From Akebia trifoliata (lineage: Eukaryota > Streptophyta > Magnoliopsida > Ranunculales > Lardizabalaceae): DNA of 64,000 nt. Below, one piece after another: positions 42,781 through 54,107 of this stretch (positions are counted from its first letter, which is position 1; every line of letters starts with the position of its first letter). The stretch spans positions 18,400,967 through 18,464,966 of the forward strand of contig CM030706.1 of assembly GCA_017979445.1 (NCBI GenBank), in the 5' to 3' direction. The notes under the pieces are model-generated. The model made no database searches. It was given only the letters and a program-made list of their open reading frames with translations, and was not told where the DNA came from. The translations under genes and the position numbers were made by a program.

Positions 42781-43560
42781 AATAAAAAAAAATAAAAGAA
42801 GGATGTTGGTCGATCTTATGGATTGCTAAATCACGAGGTAAATATTGTATGATTGCCAGCGATCTGTGAGATGGAAGAGTGCACAAAACCAAGAATTGAA
42901 AAGAAGAGAAGTAAGGCTTAAACCCAAGGTTAAAATGGGTGCGAGTAAGGATGAGAGGCCGAGAGGAGTACAGTTATGTGAGTACAGGGCTGTGTAAGGA
43001 GGGGCTAAGAGGAACGGAGTTCTATGAGTGTGGAGGCTACTATTTGGGTGTGAAAAAAATGTGAGGTGGGTCTGCTTGAGACGTTAATGGTTGCTTGGGG
43101 TGGCTTGAAGAATGGTGAATGGGGCTAGTTAAAGAGAGAATAAGGGAAGGAAAATGAAGAATGGGCTAAGGACGCTGGAGGTGCGTGGGTTAATGGTTGT
43201 GTTGTAGCTTGGAGATGTTGCGGTGAAGGTTGGCTAAGTTTGATTGGACAACAATGGTACAAAGATGAAGTTTGGGTTTTGATGAAGAAGATGTAGTCTC
43301 CTTCTCCTCCTTCTTATTCTTCTTCTTCTTTTCTATCTATATTTTTTTTTGTAGTCAATTATTTCTTGGAGTCATGAGGGAGTGGATAGGTGGTTTATAT
43401 AAAGAGGAAGAGGGGGAGGTCGAGTCCTATTGGAATTCCCTCTTCTTCGCCCTCACGGTTTTCTTCTTGGCTGATCGTATATGAGAAGAGATTAAGTCCC
43501 ATATGGACGTCCTCTCCTGTCATAGCCTTCCTCTTGGATGATCGTATATGAGAATGAATC
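42781..43560. other. Unassigned region between G and the plastid insert
   Basis: GA-rich sequence with a TATA-like TTTATATAAAGAGG at about 43396 and two copies of GGMTGATCGTATATGAGAA (43470, 43536). No gene is visible. It may be part of a Tat-type LTR (U3/R), but no boundary is seen. Confidence 0.4.
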
Positions 43561-43942
43561 TTTCTTTAAAGCCTTCTTTTCCCATTGATGATATGAATCA
43601 CTTGAAAAATAAACGTATTCGTTCTGTAGCGGATCTGTTACAAGATCAATTCGGATTGGCTCTGGTTCGTTTAGAAAATGCGGTTCGAGGAACTATATCT
43701 GGGGCAATTAGGCATAAATTGATACCTACTCCTCATAATTTGGTAACTTCAACTCCATTAACAACCACTTATGAATCATTTTTCGGTCTACACCCCTTAT
43801 CTCAAGTTTTGGATCGAACTAATCCATTGACACAAATAGTTCATGGGCGAAAATCGAGTTATTTGGGCCTTGGAGGATTGACAGGGCGAATTGCTAGTTT
43901 TTGAATACGAGATATCCATCTTAGTCACTATGGACGTATTTG
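43561..43942 (+). pseudogene. rpoB: Plastid-derived rpoB fragment in nuclear DNA
   Basis: The frame contains [73 protein letters not shown] and [14 protein letters not shown], followed after a TGA by IRDIHLSHYGRIC. This is an internal stretch of about 125 residues of the beta subunit of plastid RNA polymerase, which normally has about 1070 residues. Similarity stops abruptly on both sides, inside repeat DNA, so this is a nuclear plastid insertion, not the working gene. The stop replaces an Arg codon (CGA to TGA) and several Pro-to-Leu changes are C-to-T, the pattern left by deamination of methylated cytosine. Confidence 0.95.
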
Positions 43943-44988
43943 CTTGATTGGTTTAATCGAAGAAAATTTAATTGAGATTGGTTTTTAATGATTTTTAAGG
44001 TTGTAAAACACCTGTTTGGGGATCATCAATTGGTCCATGATTTATCTAATTTCCTTGGTTGGGTTAATTTATCCAAATTTTGAACCGATTGGTTGGAATT
44101 TAATGATAAGTAAAAAATGGGTTTGAGTGAGCCGATTGAGACTTTGATTGATTGACCTAAAATAGATTAAACTTGTCAAGGGTTGATTCATAGTGATTAA
44201 GTTATAATGATTGGTTGATATTATAAGGTTACATTCCACTTGAGGAAAATTTGACATTTAATGTGAGAATAATCGTCATTGTATGTGATGGAAATCGTCA
44301 TTTCATTTAAAATATTTTGTCATTTTATTTGAAAATTTGAGTTTTTCCTTAACATGGGATTTCTTAGTTTTCTCAATGTGCACAAAGGATCGTTGAAAGT
44401 TTATTTTTAGTCAAGTTTTCCTAGGAATGGAGGTTTCTAAATTAAAATTAGATGTGAAAAGGCATTTTGGTTATTTTTGCCATTTATGTAAATTTCTTTG
44501 ATTTGATCAATTACAATTTGATTACACACGAAATTACATTTTGAGATAAATGAATCTACTTTTGAGGCATTTTGGAGGTGTGGGACCCACAAGGGGTATT
44601 TTTGTAATTTTTCAATTGTTTTGAATTTTAACGAATAATTTCGTTTAGTTGTAATGTGATTCTTTCTAAATTTGAAAGGTCACATTTTCCTAGCATTACG
44701 AGGTCTCTAGGTCATCAAAATATGTAGCAATCCTAATCATACATACTTTCTAAGTCAAATGTAATTGTGTGATCTTAAGTGTATGTAATTTCTAAGTTGG
44801 GTGTTTCAAGTGGAGAGACAAAACGAGGAAGGATTGTGAAGTGAATTTGAATAGGATTGGGAAAATTACAGGGTGAACTCTCACAAGTCTTCTCGGCTCT
44901 CGCATATATGATGTGCTCATCATTAGGGACCCACAGTAATCATTGATGATTTGTCGGATCAAGTGATCACAAAAATGTAGTGTCTATA
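43943..44988 (-). repeat. Diverged Tat-type LTR part (A5)
   Basis: On the minus strand it starts TATAGACACTACATTTTTG at 44988 and shares CTAGGAAAATGTGACC (compare A1 CTAGGAAAATACGACC) and the AATTACAAAAATACCCC region. Its 3' part with U5 is not seen; the plastid insert and unassigned DNA lie where it would be. Confidence 0.65.
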
Positions 44989-45409
44989 GATGCCCCTTAT
45001 GGTAGATGGTGTGGGCAAACTTAGACAAAAAATCTATTTGATAGATAGTGCATCATCTGAATGACAAAGTCAATGACATTCCATTTGATGACCTGATTGG
45101 GCAACTCATCAGGACGTCCAAATTTTTTAGGGTAAAGCTCTCCCTAGACTAAAAATATTAGGTCCTCGAACGTGAACTCTTGCTAGCAGAGAATGATGAA
45201 AACATTCCAGACTTCGATAAGATAGAAAACAAAGTGAATTTTTGAGCATTTGAATAGATCTTCGAGTATAAATTCTCATCTCGATCAAAGTTATCAGATC
45301 TTTGAATTTTGAAAGTAACATCTACGAAAATGGAGTAAAATTCAAATAAAATTGACCAAAATATAGATAAGACTGAGATGAAATCTCTACAATATTAAAG
45401 AAAAATTTA

Positions 45410-45660
45410 AGCATAAATTAATAATAAAATGTGCATTAACAGAGCAAAAAATTGAGCATGGAACTGATCATAATTTGAGCATAAACTAAGCATAATCTGA
45501 GCATAAACTAAGCATAATCTGAACTTATACTAAGCATAATTTGAGTATAAATTGAGAAAAATCATCGACCTGAGCATACTCATGAAGTGAACATAATCAT
45601 GAAATAAGCATAGTCATGAATTAAGCATAATCATCAAACTAAGCATAATCTTTGAATTGA
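45410..45660 (-). repeat. Short tandem repeat array in A5
   Basis: Words of the form GAGCATAAACTAAGCATAAT recur about a dozen times with a period near 10-22 bp. This is a third, unrelated repeat family at the position of the A1 and A3 arrays. Confidence 0.8.
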
Positions 45661-46299
45661 GGGAGTCCTATTGTATCTATTCTAGGCAAAAAAGTAAGAA
45701 GCCAAAAGCTGAACTAATAAATTTTTTGAAATTTGCAAGTTTCAAGTTGGCATTTTGACTTTACTTGAACCTCAGGGATTTTAAATTGACTATCAAGAGA
45801 GTGAACCCTAACTCGAGTTAACATAATCATTTGTGGTTGAGGCGATATGACTGGGATTCTTGGTCCATAGACAAAAAATGCCCCTAGTCTCAAGGGGAAC
45901 CTCATAAAATGGAGCGCATTTTTGTAAAAAAATACCCCTAGTGTAAATGGGAAATTTTGAAGTTCTTACTAAAAATGACCTTTCTATGAGATTAAAGATT
46001 AAGAAATTTCACATTATCAAAAGTGAAATAATGATCAACTTTCATCCATGGTATTAAAGTGAAGATTTTTGAGTCGAGCTAAAAATTGAAGCAATGAGTA
46101 TTTTCTTTTGAAATTCATTAAGGATTCTTCTTTCCCATCGAGTTCATTCGATAAAGTGAAAATATTCATATGTTCGTGAATAAGAAGCTTAATCATCGGA
46201 GTCTTCTGTTTGGCTTGAGCTTGGCATTCATCGAAGTTGATGATGGATGGTTTCTTGGAATTGATAGATTTTGATTCAAATTTGAAGCTCTGAAACTCT

Positions 46300-46485
46300 T
46301 GTCATGTTCACATAGGTCGCCCTTATGATTTTTAGCCTAGCGATATTAGAACTTTCAATTACTCTTATTTTTTGCTCAGGCTTCCTTTCGAGTTTTCAAC
46401 CTAACAAGCCCCACATTTTTTCCTTTCTCTAACTTGTGCCTAAATCACTTATTCCATTTTTCAATCTAGCGAGCTTTTATTTTCT
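46300..46485 (-). repeat. Reversed 50-57 bp repeat units in A5
   Basis: TAGGTCGCCCTTATGATTTT, CAGGCTTCCTTTCGAGTTTT and GCCTAAATCACTTATTCC, each followed by a CAACCTAACAAGCCC-like word, are degenerate copies of the A1 unit (10385-10870) in reverse. Confidence 0.65.
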
Positions 46486-46804
46486 TTTGTTGATATTTCT
46501 TTTTAATAACCTTTTAGATATTTGAGAATGCAATCTGAGCATCAAAAGATATTGTCTATTCTGAGCATTTGAGAAACATTGTTTGAATGTGAATCATTAT
46601 CTTTATCAACATTTAGTGGTGATACCAAGGAGGGCTTAGAAAATTGGGGATAAAGTGGTCCAACCCTAAAAATAAAGAAAATGGACATGAGATTTAGGTT
46701 GTTTCTTTTTGAATTTTCCATTTGTATGAGGGTAAAGATGACATTTGTGAAGAAATCCTAAAAGCATGCTTTGATCCTTGGTTTTTTGGTAAATAGAGGT
46801 GAGA

Positions 46805-47225
46805 GAACAAAAGTACTTTTGGGAGGGTGAATGGGGGAGTGACATGTGTAAAGGTGGAGTGGTAGGTAAAAAGTAGATCTTGGTTTATTTGCAAATAACT
46901 CATAAAGCAAGGGTGGAAGTGTAGTTTTGAAATGGACCAATGGGAAAATAAAGTACTTTTGGGAGGATGAATGGGAGAATGACATGTGTAAATGTGAAGT
47001 GATAGGTGAAAAGTAGATCTTGATTCATTTGTAAATAACAAATAAAGCAAGGGTGGAAGTATATTTTTGAAATTGACCAATGGAAAAACAAAAGTACTTT
47101 TGGGAGGATGAATGGGAGAATGACATGTGTAAAGGTGAAATGGTAGGTGAAAAGTAGATCTTGGTTCATTTGTAAATAACAAATAAAGCAATGGTGAAAG
47201 TATAATTTTGAAATGGACCAATGGG
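46805..47225 (-). repeat. Three tandem units of about 140 bp
   Basis: GTACTTTTGGGAGGATGAAT starts units at about 46812, 46951 and 47094, each also containing GTAGATCTTGGTTCATTTG and GGTGGAAGTATAATTTTGAA. They create overlapping minus-strand open frames with repeated peptide text, which are not genes. Confidence 0.88.
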
Positions 47226-47459
47226 AGAACTCCATGTATGTACTTGAAGATTCTCATCTTTTGAGGGCATAATGGGAAGTTCTCTCACTTTGGTGGATTA
47301 TTACCAAAGATCAAATAACCTTTTTGATTTGACTAGACTTTTTGAGAAGGGCATTCTTAAGTTTTCACAAAAGAAAGGTTGACTCTCCAATTAGATGATG
47401 CATTGGGTGTTGGAGGCTTATGAGGTATCAACATGTGTCATCTTTTGAAGGGGTGAGAG

Positions 47460-47690
47460 AATGGACTTAGAATGGACTTGGTGTTGGGCTTGGGTTTGGG
47501 TTAGGATATGGACTTGGGTTTGGGCTTAGGAGGGACTTGGTGTTAGGTTTTGGTATGGACTTGGTGTTGGGTTTGGATATGGACTTGGGTTTGGAATATG
47601 AACTTGGTGTTGGGTTTGGATATGGACTTGGGTTTGGAATATGAACTTGGGTTTGGGCTTAGGATATGGGTGATGAACATAGGTTTAAAG
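47460..47690 (-). repeat. Short G-rich tandem repeats in the third B-type LTR
   Basis: GGACTTGGGTTTGG and GAACTTGGTGTTGGGTTTGG recur every 18-36 bases. A related but shorter run occurs in the solo LTR near 18780-18850. Confidence 0.8.
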
Positions 47691-47862
47691 TGGATTAGGG
47701 ACAAGGTATGGGCATGATTTGAGATGTAAATAGTATGCATGTATGCATGAATATGATGCCAAGTGGCAATGTGGGTCCATTGAGAAGTTTAACTCTAACT
47801 CAAAATCAATTCGAGGAAATTTGGATTTTCCTAACGGGTTCGTGCAAATTGGGGTGTCTACA

Positions 47863-49404
47863 ATGATGATGAGCCAGGCTGCTCGGATCCATGCTCTAGA
47901 GGAACGTCTTGACTCTTTTTTCATTTCTCACCATGATATTTGATTGACTGCGTTGTTTTCACTTTTTTTTGTATTTTCTTTTCATTATCCAAATGTATGC
48001 AAAATGTTGAAAGATTAATGCAAAGAAAATAGGTTTTGTACTTACTTGGCCTCGGGTCTATCTATTGTTCTTGAAAACATGAAGTTTTGTTGAATGAGTC
48101 CTAGATTTGTCATCATTGGACAAAATAGTAATTTTGAAATGTAATTTTGTGAAATGTTTTTGTCAAATGAGTATGATAAATTCAGAGTTTGTAAAATCTT
48201 TGGTTATGACGATTTTGGTGCTTTTGCCAAACACAAGGGATACCAGTGTCAATTATCTTTTGGTTCCTTTTGAGTCATCCCCGGTGCCTTGGTATCGAAA
48301 GATTGTTATCTGCTCGGGACATGGGTTTTCTTGGAAGGATTTCGCCGTTCACAGTTTATATTCTTGCGGGCTAAGAGTTTTTTTTTTGTTTTCTTTTTGT
48401 TTTCGTTTGCCTTTATTGCCCCGGGTGCCAATTACGATTTTCACTAGATCCGATTTCCATATTTTTGCGCATCGACGTCCTTTTTGGGATTTTCATCGTG
48501 CCGGTGGCTTTGATCTTGCCATAGTCTGATTCTTTTACTCATAGTGCCCTTTTAGGTTTTCACTATGACCTTTCAGACTATGCTTGTATTTTTTTGATTT
48601 TTTACATTTTAGTTCTATTCGGAGTCTCTATGGCTTGGTGACTCAAGTTGATCTGCGAGATCGGCAACTCTACTCTTGTAGTGGCATTCTTTCTTAAGTA
48701 ATCGATCTAGATTCCCCTATCGAGTTTGCTGACGACTATTCGTGGTTCGACAACTAAAGTTGAGCCGCGAGATCGGCTACTCTACGCTTCGAGTACTCTT
48801 TTTTTTCGAATATCCGACCTAGATTCCCTTCTCGAGTCTTCCAACAACTAATAAGACTTTGGAGGTCCAGACCAAGTTGCAAGATCATTGACGCTCCTAT
48901 TGTCATTGTGTTGCCCTGGAACATTCCCCGATCAAAAAGGACTTTTGTTGGGACGAAACGTTGGCTTAGGCTAATGGTAGTGGAAAGTTACAAAAATGGT
49001 CTAGGTTTGTCTAGAGTGGGTTGGACTTGGGGTTCATCTATTTTGGTTTCGAAAAGGTGATCTGTGTCTCCTCCCAGCATCTCTCGAACTTGTTTAGGCT
49101 GGAGATTTGGGTCGGGCTCAGATCAAATGTTCGAGTTTTTAACTTTTTTGATTTTTTATACTTTTAGCCGTTCACAGTTTATCCTCATGCGAGCCAGGAG
49201 TAATTTAATACTTTTGCTTTTTGATTTTCTGATTTTCTCTTCTTTTTTTTTCTCTTTTTTTTTCGGTATTGTTTTGTAGTTGTTGATTGGCCCCAGTCTT
49301 AGGTTAAGAAATGAATGTGATGACAGAATTATTTGTTTAGGATATCAAGGATGGCCTTTCGTCATCTCAGGGTCAGTTCTTAGGCGTAGTATTTCTTGAC
49401 AGTG
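47863..49404 (-). other. 3' non-coding region of C1
   Basis: No gene. Tandem units of 112 bp with TGCGAGATCGGCAACTCTAC at 48653 and CGCGAGATCGGCTACTCTAC at 48765 occur, plus a distant pair of GTTCACAGTTTAT motifs at 48349 and 49171. A short plus-strand frame at 47861-47941 (SQAARIHALEERLDSFF) looks like a coiled coil but lies antisense to C1; it may belong to the start of another element's gag. Confidence 0.55.
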
Positions 49405-50424
49405 TCAACATTGATCGGTTGCGGGAAGACTTGTCCGTTCATCTCTTCCTGTGATCACCTTTTGCATAATGAAGGGTCCTTCATAGTTTGGTCGAAATTT
49501 TCCCTTGGCGTCTTCTTGGATTGGCAGAATCTTCTTCAATACAAGGTCTAATGGTGAGAAATCTCTAGGCTTAACCTTCTTGTTGTAGGCACGAGCTATC
49601 CGTCGCTGATAGATATGTCCGTGGCAGATGACTGCGAGGCACTTTTCTTCAATCAAGTGCAGTTGATCAAACCGAACTTGAATCCATTCTGCTTCATCTA
49701 ACTCTGCTTCTTTTAAGATTCGGAGGGAAGGGATCTCGACCTCTACAGGTAGAACTGCATCCATTTCATAAACCAGTGAATACGGAGTTGCCCCAATCAA
49801 AGTCCAGAACGAGCTTCGATAGGCATGAAGCGCGAAAGGCAACATGTCGTGCCAATCTTTGTACGTAACTGCCATCTTCTCGATTATTTTCTTGATATTC
49901 TTGTTGGCTACCTCGACTGCTCCGTTCGTCTTGGATTTATAAGGTACAAAGTTGTGATGAGAAGGGCTAAGGAGTGGTCATATTATGTAGCTCTAAAGGC
50001 GGAGCATTGATCTTGTTGGCGTAGATTTGGCATATATGGCATTTGCGAAATGCTGATAGCAGTCACTTTCCATTGTTGTCCAGTAATATCCTATCCGCAT
50101 AATCTTCTTTGCTAACATATGACCATTCATGTGTGATTCACAGACTCGACCATGTACAGTCTTGATTAACCGTTTTGCTTCTGCTTCTGCCACGCATCGG
50201 AGCAAAATCTCGTGGTACGACTTTTTGTACAGAATGCCATTGCTTAAAAAGAATTGCCCTGCCAATTTCTGAATAATCCTTCGATCATTAGACGTTGCAT
50301 CTGCTGGGAGGGTTCGATCTTCAAGATATGCCTTGATGTCCGAGTACCATGGCTTTTTTTTTTCCAGATTTTTCAACTTTGACGGGTAGACAATAGGCTG
50401 GCTCGTCTTGAATCCCGATCTCAA
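49405..50424 (-). pseudogene. Integrase of C1 with catalytic core deleted
   Basis: The N-terminal part (50424-49993) has KPWYSDIKAYLEDRTLP, GILYKKSYHEILLRCV and the zinc-binding-like HGRVCESHMNGHMLAKKI with CYQHFANAIY (family C-HxC changed). After INAPPLELHNMTTP the sequence breaks and resumes at about 49925 with SKTNGAVEVANKNIKKIIEK, followed by DWHDMLPFALHAYRSSF, GATPYSLVYEMDAVLPVEVE (49875-49405) and the C-terminal RPRDFSPLDLVLKK-type segment. Compared with A1's integrase, about 100 residues including ELISDNG and the first catalytic Asp region are missing. Only the Glu of NGAVEV remains of the DDE triad. Confidence 0.87.
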
Positions 50425-50469
50425 TTGGGTTGATGACTAGATCTTCTGAAATACTGATCATGGAAGCAA

Positions 50470-50833
50470 GCATAGCTAGTGCATCGACGAACTGGTTCTT
50501 AGCTCTTGACATGTATGTGAATGAGATTCTGTCAAAGTGTGAGCTTAGTTCCTCTAGATACTCGTGGTAAGGGACCAGTCTCTACTCCCAAGTCTTCCAT
50601 TCTCCAGTCGTCTGATAGACTACTAGGCTTGAATCTCCGAAAACATTAATCTCATCTACTTCGAGATCTAGTGCTACTTTTAACCCTGCTATGCATGCTT
50701 CGTATTCATCCTCGTTGTTAGAGCATTAGAACTTCAACCTGATTGCAATCGGTACATGAGACCCATCTGGTTTAATCAAGACTGCACCTATTCCGTTTCC
50801 TTTCTGATTGGCTGCTCCGTTGAAGTACATTTT
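50470..50833 (-). pseudogene. Second (archaeal-type) RNase H of C1
   Basis: After a stop that ends the first RNase H frame, the minus strand reads KMYFNGAANQKGNGIGAVLI, then CSNNEDEYEACIAGL, VFGDSSLVVYQTTGEW and SRAKNQFVDALAMLAS. This is the additional RNase H that Tat-lineage elements acquired. The first acidic position (family YFDGAANQKG) is Asn here; the Glu of EDEYEA and the Asp of FGDSSL remain. Stops occur at about 50730 and 50585. Confidence 0.85.
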
Positions 50834-51300
50834 TCAACCTGGTTCTTCGTCATCATCATCGTTCTCAATCTCGGTAATTAATATGGTTTCATCCGGGAAG
50901 TTTGTCTTTAACGGCTCATAGTCAGGCAACGGGTGCTCGACGAGGTGGTCAACGATGGCTTGCCCTTTGATGGCTTTTTGAGTGACATAGGTGATGTCAA
51001 ACTCAGATAACAGTAACTGCCATTTTGCTGTGCGGCCTGTTAATGCTGGTTTTTTGAATAGGTACTTCAGGGGGTCCATCCTAGCGATAAGCATAGTCGA
51101 GTAGTTGACCAAATAATGATGCAGTCGTTGAGATGCCCAGACTAATGCACAGCAAGTTTTCTCAAGTGTTGAATATTTCGCTTCGTAATCGATGAATTTC
51201 TTATCGAGATAGTAGATGGCCTGTTCCTTCCGTCCCGATTCATCATGTTGTCCTAGCACACACCCCATTGACGTTTCTTGTACTGAGGTGTACATCAATA
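50834..51300 (-). pseudogene. RNase H of C1
   Basis: The frame 51298-50834 reads SMGCVLGQHDESGRKEQAIY, YSTLEKTCCALVWASQRLHH, MDPLKYLFKKPALTGRTAKW and LLSEFDITYVTQKAIKGQAI, the Ty3-type RNase H of Tat elements. The catalytic acidic residues are poorly preserved, as is usual for this domain in the lineage. RNase H degrades RNA in the RNA-DNA hybrid. It follows RT after a stop at about 51450 and a short shifted stretch (VFKLLRNDTPKKWNKDCQEA). Confidence 0.87.
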
Positions 51301-51448
51301 GAGGTCACCATGGAGTGGGAGGGACAAGTACTGGCGGATTGAGCAAATATTGCTTGATTTTATCGAACGCTTCCTGACAATCCTTGTTCCACTTCTTTGG
51401 CGTATCATTCCTGAGTAGCTTGAAGACCGGCTCGCAAATAGGCGTCAA

Positions 51449-52500
51449 TTACGCTATAAACCGACTGATATACTGTATTCTCCCTAGAAAGCCCTGAACG
51501 TCTTTTTCTGAAACAGGTGCCTTCATTTCGAGGATATACTTAGTTTTTACCGGATCTATCTCGATACCTCTTCTGCTGACTATAAACCTCAGTAGCTTGC
51601 CTGATGTTGCCCCGAACACGCATTTGGCCGGATTGAGCCTTAAACTGTACTTCCTGAGCCTGTCAAACAGCTTCTTCAGATTCACCAGATAGTCTTCTTC
51701 TATGCTGGATTTAGCAATCATGTCATCTACGTAGACCTCCATTTCTTTGTGGATCATATCGTGGAATAAGGCGATCATTGCCTGTTGGTAAGTCGCCCCT
51801 GCATTCTTCAGTTCGAATGGCATGACTTTGTAGTGGAAAGTACCCCATGGTGTGATGAATACAGTCTTTTCTTGGTCTTCTTCCACTATTTTTATCTGAT
51901 TATAGCCTGAGAAGCCATCCATGAACGAGAACATGTCATGCCCTGCTATACTATCGACTAGAGTGTCGATGTGTGGTAACGGGAAATCATCTTTAGGACT
52001 GGCCTTATTCAACTATCGGTAATCAACGCACATGTGTACTTTTCCGTCTTTCTTGGGTACGGGTACAACGTTAGCCAACCACTCAGGATATGTAGAAACT
52101 ACAAGAAATCTGGCTTTGAATTACTTCATGACCTCATCTTTGACCTTGAGGGTCCATTCTGGCTTTAGTCTTCTTAGTTTCTACTTGATTGGTTTACTTC
52201 CGGAAGCAATTGGCAACTTGTGGATGACCAGATCTGTATCTAACCCAGGCATATCCCTATATGACCATGCGAAGACATCCTGATACTTTCGTAAGAATTT
52301 GACCATTTCTTCTTTCTGTTGTGACGTTAATAAGGCTCCAATCTTGACAATTCGTGGGTCCTCTTCGGTACCAAAATTAATTGAATCTGTATCCTCGATG
52401 TTTGGCTGAACACCTTTTTCGTGACGTTCTACTAGGTCTTTGAGTTCTTTGGATGGGTACTCCATTTCGTCCTTAGATTCTTCTTCGATCCCCATGAGGT
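51449..52500 (-). pseudogene. Reverse transcriptase of C1
   Basis: 52495-52181 gives the segment before RT (EDTDSINFGTEEDPR, MVKFLRKYQDVFAWSYRDMP, HKLPIASGSKPIK). After a break at about 52180-52012, RT continues uninterrupted (52012-51449): NKASPKDDFPLPHIDTLVDS, DMFSFMDGFSGYNQIKI, FHYKVMPFELKNAGATYQQ (Glu for the usual Gly in PFGL), YVDDMIAKS active site and LGRIQYISRFIA. The missing part corresponds to RT motif 1-2 with VVPVLKKDGKVRMC-type sequence, seen in a shifted frame with a stop. This is the best preserved RT in the window. Confidence 0.9.
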
Positions 52501-52549
52501 CGAAGTCGAGTTCAAGATCGAAATCATACTCGTCTCTTTCAAATTCTAT

Positions 52550-53170
52550 TTTATCTAGGTACTCATTTGATGGAGACAGGTCCCTTGAAAACTTTTTTTT
52601 TTATTTTTTTTTACTTTTTGAGAAATATTTGTTTTTTTTGTAATTTTCTGGATATTTGAAATAAGAAGAACAATCATGCAAATTCATTAGTAAAGATAGG
52701 GAGCCCTCAAAACAGTCTTTACCCGAGGATGAGGCTCGTTATGATCCTCGGACAAACTAGATTAGACTAACGACATTTTTTTTGAGGCCTCAACAGCCTC
52801 AAGGGTTAATGGGAATTCCTCCCAATTGTCTAGAACTTCCCCTTCTCTGAGGGGGCAAATGAGATGAGAAAGTGGTTTGTTGGGTGATTTGGTCGATGGT
52901 TCGGAGATAACCATGATCTCCGATTGATTGTTGTTGTCAGGTTGGGGCATAGTCCCTCCTAAACTTGGTGGGATGACGACTGATGCCCAGACGATTCTAG
53001 TAGGAAAAGGTGAGTCGTTCTCTTGGTTGGTAATGATTTCCACTTTGGTAGATTCTAGAGTAGTCTCTGATAGACTTTCGTTGGAATCCCCATTGAATAA
53101 AACATCAATGCCTTCTACGAAGGATGATTGGGACTCAACAACTGAGTCTTCTTGAATGTGTAGAGGTTTG
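52550..53170 (-). pseudogene. Linker between protease and RT in C1
   Basis: An acidic, Asn/Ser-rich frame (53043-52762) reads DSPFPTRIVWASVVIPPSLG and LREGEVLDNWEEFPLTLEAV, collinear with C2 (20213-19860). This linker is specific to Tat-type pol and has no known catalytic motif. It ends in a low-complexity stretch at about 52575-52640. Confidence 0.8.
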
Positions 53171-53174
53171 AAAT

Positions 53175-54100
53175 CTACCTTCTTATTTTTTTAGCTGATT
53201 TTGTTGGCAATGGTTCTGATAAACTGTCGGGTCTGACCTGCGATTTTGGGAAGCTAACGCTGATATGAGAGACTCTGCCCAGATTCCATACATTTGGTTC
53301 ACGATTTTGCCTTCTCGCTAGTCGAAGTTCTTTCTTATTTTCATTCATTTCTGCTATATCCTTTTTTGTAAGTCTAAACCCCAATTCGAAGTAAGGATTA
53401 TGCTTTTTTATTTCAATCGGCGTAGCTTTCCCTTTTCCCCCTGGTCCCAACCCCTGTCTAGGTCGGTAACCTGCTCTCTTTAAAACCCGACCAATTATTA
53501 GATTCATTCTTGATAGTTCTGCCTTTACCTTCTCTTTTCCTTTCTCAATATGATTGACAACTGCAAATTGATAGGAGTGGTACATTACCTTATCCTTTAT
53601 CATCTCAATGTCGATGAATGGTACATCCGGAGCTCTCCCAATCGGGATGAGATTTTCTGCCAACACGGATATCATCTTTTGTCCCATGATAAATTTGACT
53701 TTCTGGTGTAGAGAAGAAGGTACGGCCACTGCTATATGGATCCACGGTCTGTCCAGTAACAAGTTGAATGTTGTTGGTATCTCCATGACTTCAAATGTTA
53801 CTTTGAAGGTGCAAGGACCTATAGTAATTGGTAGGTCTACCTCTCCCAAAGAATCTCTTCTTGAACTATCGAAGTCTCGGACAACCTTGTTGTTGGGCTT
53901 GACATGCGACCAGTCCGCGTTAAGTTTTCGGAAGGTTTCAAGCGGATAGACATTAAGCGCTGAGCCATTGTCAATCAGTACTCTAGCAACCATCATGCCC
54001 TTGCACATGACCATGATGTTTAACGGCTCGACGTGCCCCCGCCCTTCTGGTATAAATTTACTTTCAGTGAAGATAATAGGATTGGGGGCTATGATCTGGC
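53175..54100 (-). pseudogene. Protease and G-patch segment of C1
   Basis: The 279-codon frame (54014-53175) contains the retroviral-type aspartic protease active site VARVLIDNGSALNVYPLETF (DNGS rather than DTGA, normal for Tat elements), the flap/second half (GEVDLPITIGPCTFKVTFEV, FNLLLDRPWIH), and a G-patch-like GYRPRQGLGPGGKGKATPIE at about residues 195-215. The N-terminal 30 residues continue in frame with gag after one stop near 54108. Protease cuts Gag-Pol; G-patches bind RNA. A G-patch next to the protease is a known Tat/Ogre feature. This is the longest intact-looking part of C1, but flanking stops separate it from gag and RT. Confidence 0.88.
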
Positions 54101-54107
54101 CGATCGT

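Larger units (their letters stand above)
44989..46600 (-). mobile_element. 3' internal region of Tat-type copy A5
   Basis: It begins on the plus strand GATGCCCCTTATGGTAG, the reversed purine tract next to the LTR, then matches A3 27480-27700 loosely (GATAGTGCATCATCTGAATG, CTCATCAGGACGTCCAAATT, AGGTCCTCGAACGTGAACTC). Further right are short GAGCATAA repeats and reversed 50-57-bp units. No coding sequence is seen. Confidence 0.7.
46600..47862 (-). repeat. B-type LTR (reversed), third copy
   Basis: The right edge AAATTGGGGTGTCTACA at 47862 is the LTR start. The left edge is not defined and the U5 block is not seen, so it is truncated. It contains two tandem arrays. It lies next to the 3' non-coding part of C1, but the adjoining base sequence is not a clear polypurine tract, so it may or may not be C1's own 3' LTR. 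Confidence 0.65.

Noticed and set aside
43548..43904. Functional RNA polymerase gene
   Set aside because: Only about a tenth of rpoB is present, it ends abruptly in repeat DNA and has an in-frame stop; it is a nuclear plastid insert.
46694..47257. 187-codon minus-strand frame with internally repeated peptide
   Set aside because: It follows the three 140-bp tandem units of an LTR. The repetition comes from the DNA repeat and all three frames are similarly open.
48107..48529. 140-codon plus-strand ORF in the C1 3' region
   Set aside because: Antisense to C1, composition of low-complexity Phe/Leu/Arg stretches, no recognised domain.
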